Assembly (NCBI RefSeq): GCF_028416595.1
Contig: NZ_JAMQKC010000004.1
Span: 86,642 to 150,641, forward strand
Source: Aquibacillus salsiterrae
GTDB lineage: Bacteria; Bacillota; Bacilli; Bacillales; Amphibacillaceae
Direction: 5' to 3'
Length of the DNA stretch: 64,000 nucleotides
The notes beneath the pieces were generated by a model, which made no database searches, was not told where the DNA came from, and saw only the letters and a program-made list of their open reading frames with translations. Positions within the stretch are counted from its first letter, which is position 1, and the number at the start of each line of letters is the position of its first letter. A program made the translations under genes and the position numbers. Of this stretch, positions 62,301-64,000 are shown piece by piece.

Positions 62301-63023
62301 TTAATATTCAGTAACTATGATAGGTGTTCCTATTGTGAGGGTTGTTTTTCCGCCCAATCCTTCTCTGGCGGCAATTTGTACATTCATTGGTTTGTCCGCT
62401 GTGGGTACGGCAGTTTGCCAATGGGATGTATATCCTGATAGGACAACAAAATCATTTTCTTGTATTTGTTTTAGTGGTTGAACATTCCATTTTTTAAGTA
62501 GTTTTTTAGTGAAAACATCACTATCTATATTACCATCCGGCTGTGTATTCAAACAAGAGAATTTTGTCATATTTCCGCTGAATAATTCGTCAATTGTCGA
62601 AGAAATGCTTGATTGTTGCGCTTTAACCATTTCTTTATTCCAATTGTTACCTGTTAGTTTATACATTACCTGATAATCATAGTTACCCTCTACAGGAATT
62701 ACTACTATAAATGATTCGTTAATCCCATCACTTTTTTGGGTATTCCATATTAGTTTTTTTATTTTGCCTAAATCTTCTTCAGAGTATGTAATGTCTTTCT
62801 GATTATTTTCAACCCATTGAATCGTCTTTTCAGCTGTTTCTTTGCTGACTTTTTCTTTCACTAAAACTTCCCACTTATTCACCGTTAAATCCTGCTCAAT
62901 TACTGCACTTGCCATCTCACTTACTTCCTGCAACTGATTGGACGAGGCAGCTGCCGTTGTAAATGTAGAGAAAATTAAATAAACCAATAATGTAGTGATT
63001 AGAATGAACCTTGTTTTTTTCAT
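62301..63023 (-). CDS. YwmB-like secreted protein
   Basis: 240 residues from the ATG at 63023 behind GAGGGGAG. Signal peptide about 1-27. The mature protein has repeated alpha/beta segments (VNKWEVLVKEKVSKETAEKT) and an ISNxxTG-like glycine end GREGLGGKTTLTIGTPI. YwmB occupies the same place in B. subtilis; it folds like TATA-binding protein but its role is unknown. Confidence 0.8.
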   Translation of the reverse strand: MKKTRFILITTLLVYLIFSTFTTAAASSNQLQEVSEMASAVIEQDLTVNKWEVLVKEKVSKETAEKTIQWVENNQKDITYSEEDLGKIKKLIWNTQKSDGINESFIVVIPVEGNYDYQVMYKLTGNNWNKEMVKAQQSSISSTIDELFSGNMTKFSCLNTQPDGNIDSDVFTKKLLKKWNVQPLKQIQENDFVVLSGYTSHWQTAVPTADKPMNVQIAAREGLGGKTTLTIGTPIIVTEY

Positions 63024-63110
63024 GAAAAAATCTCCCCTCAAACTTCATCGTTTTCTAGTAAACTAGTATGAACGCAAATTACTAGGTTTATACGGGGAGA
63101 TTTTATAAAT

Positions 63111-63347
63111 TCACTTAAATAAGTAGGTCATTTGCTGTGACCATTGAATAAAGTCGAGGAAAAAGTTACTCACTGTCGTTCCGATTGTTATCGTTAAAAA
63201 AATAAGTAGTAACCGTGACTCAAATACGCGACCTTTTTTTAGTAATGGATCAAGTTTAATTACTTGTAGTATTTGCCACGTAATAATAATAAAAATAATA
63301 TGGGATAACATTCCAATTATCGCTTGTTGACCTAAACCTGATAGCAT
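63111..63347 (-). CDS. DUF1146 (YwzB-like) membrane protein
   Basis: 78 residues, two membrane helices (about 10-29 and 44-64) joined by KLDPLLKKGRVFESRLLLIF, the conserved loop of DUF1146. Lies between atpC and the ywmB-like gene as in B. subtilis. Function unknown. Confidence 0.85.
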   Translation of the reverse strand: MLSGLGQQAIIGMLSHIIFIIITWQILQVIKLDPLLKKGRVFESRLLLIFLTITIGTTVSNFFLDFIQWSQQMTYLFK

Positions 63348-63452
63348 GACGATTCACCCTTTCTTTATTATTAGGTTCTCATTTGATTTATTCGATGTCA
63401 ATTAGATTACTTCCTTCGTCATTTCCCGGGAAATAGTGACAAAATTTTTATT

Positions 63453-63493
63453 AAAAAAGACCTCAATCCAACAAGGACTAAAGTCTTTTTTAA
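63453..63493 (-). terminator. Terminator of the atp operon
   Basis: aaaaaagac / gtctttttt arms around a 21-base loop just after atpC. Confidence 0.7.
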
Positions 63494-63498
63494 AATGT

Positions 63499-63942
<444 letters not shown>

Positions 63943-64000
63943 TCAGACATTTTTATAGAGAATTTAGGCTATAACAAGCCCATTCCGCTTCCTTATTCAG

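Overview
The window reads as a chromosomal segment of an endospore-forming, low-GC Gram-positive bacterium of the Bacillaceae. Evidence: spoIIID, spoIIQ, spoIID, mbl, flhO/flhP, fabZ, a ywmB-like gene, murA and atpC lie in the order familiar from Bacillus subtilis. Start codons often carry AGGAGG-type ribosome sites and TTG/GTG starts are frequent. A large secreted GH5 endoglucanase with paired CBM17/CBM28-type modules, of the kind described in alkaliphilic Bacillus, suggests a soil or soda-lake relative, but the species cannot be named from the sequence.

Region 1 (1-18.4 kb) starts with the 5' part of an S41 carboxyl-terminal protease and then becomes an accessory island. It holds a plasmid-type Rep protein, a frameshifted tyrosine recombinase with a small coiled-coil partner, a sigma-like/HTH gene convergent with an ImmA peptidase, an Rpn-type nuclease, and a graveyard of toxin-antitoxin genes (DarT/DarG, zeta, ParE/RelE types, two GNAT-like modules, one type I candidate). 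Short palindromic repeats (ggtacctggtacc and gtggtgcctgacacc types) recur about fifteen times here and several times sit exactly where a gene is cut off. Two small transcription units at 14.95-15.26 kb carry three copies of an unrecognised, apparently covarying RNA motif.

Region 2 (18.4-42.5 kb) is cell surface: an SLH S-layer protein, a secondary cell-wall polymer cluster (TagA-type transferase, UDP-ManNAc dehydrogenase, polymerase, two MraY/TagO-type paralogues, GNAT, PIG-L deacetylase, MurJ-type flippase), an amidase and an LtaS-type enzyme. On the plus strand between them lies a six-gene operon (26.2-32.4 kb) that looks like the actinobacterial polyprenyl-phospho-arabinose route: UbiA-type phosphoribosyltransferase, DprE1-like oxidase, DprE2-like reductase, UPF0104 membrane protein, divergent PAP2 and a GT-C-like transferase. 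This is the most interesting system in the window.

Region 3 (42.5-64 kb) is mostly conserved chromosome (fabZ, flhP, flhO, mbl, spoIIID, spoIIQ, spoIID, murA, ywmB-like, ywzB-like, atpC) interrupted by accessory items: an AimR-like receptor with a possible peptide precursor, a Gly/Tyr-rich protein, a LacI repressor beside a divergent cellulase with matching palindromic operators, and an LD-carboxypeptidase.

Five arrays of 52-bp tandem repeats lie between genes at 25.4, 42.7, 49.2, 53.1 and 59.2 kb. Four belong to one sequence family; the fifth has an unrelated sequence but the same 52-bp period. A separate dispersed element (aagaaaagcgcaagtcgcgcc type) marks intergenic gaps from 32 to 54 kb.
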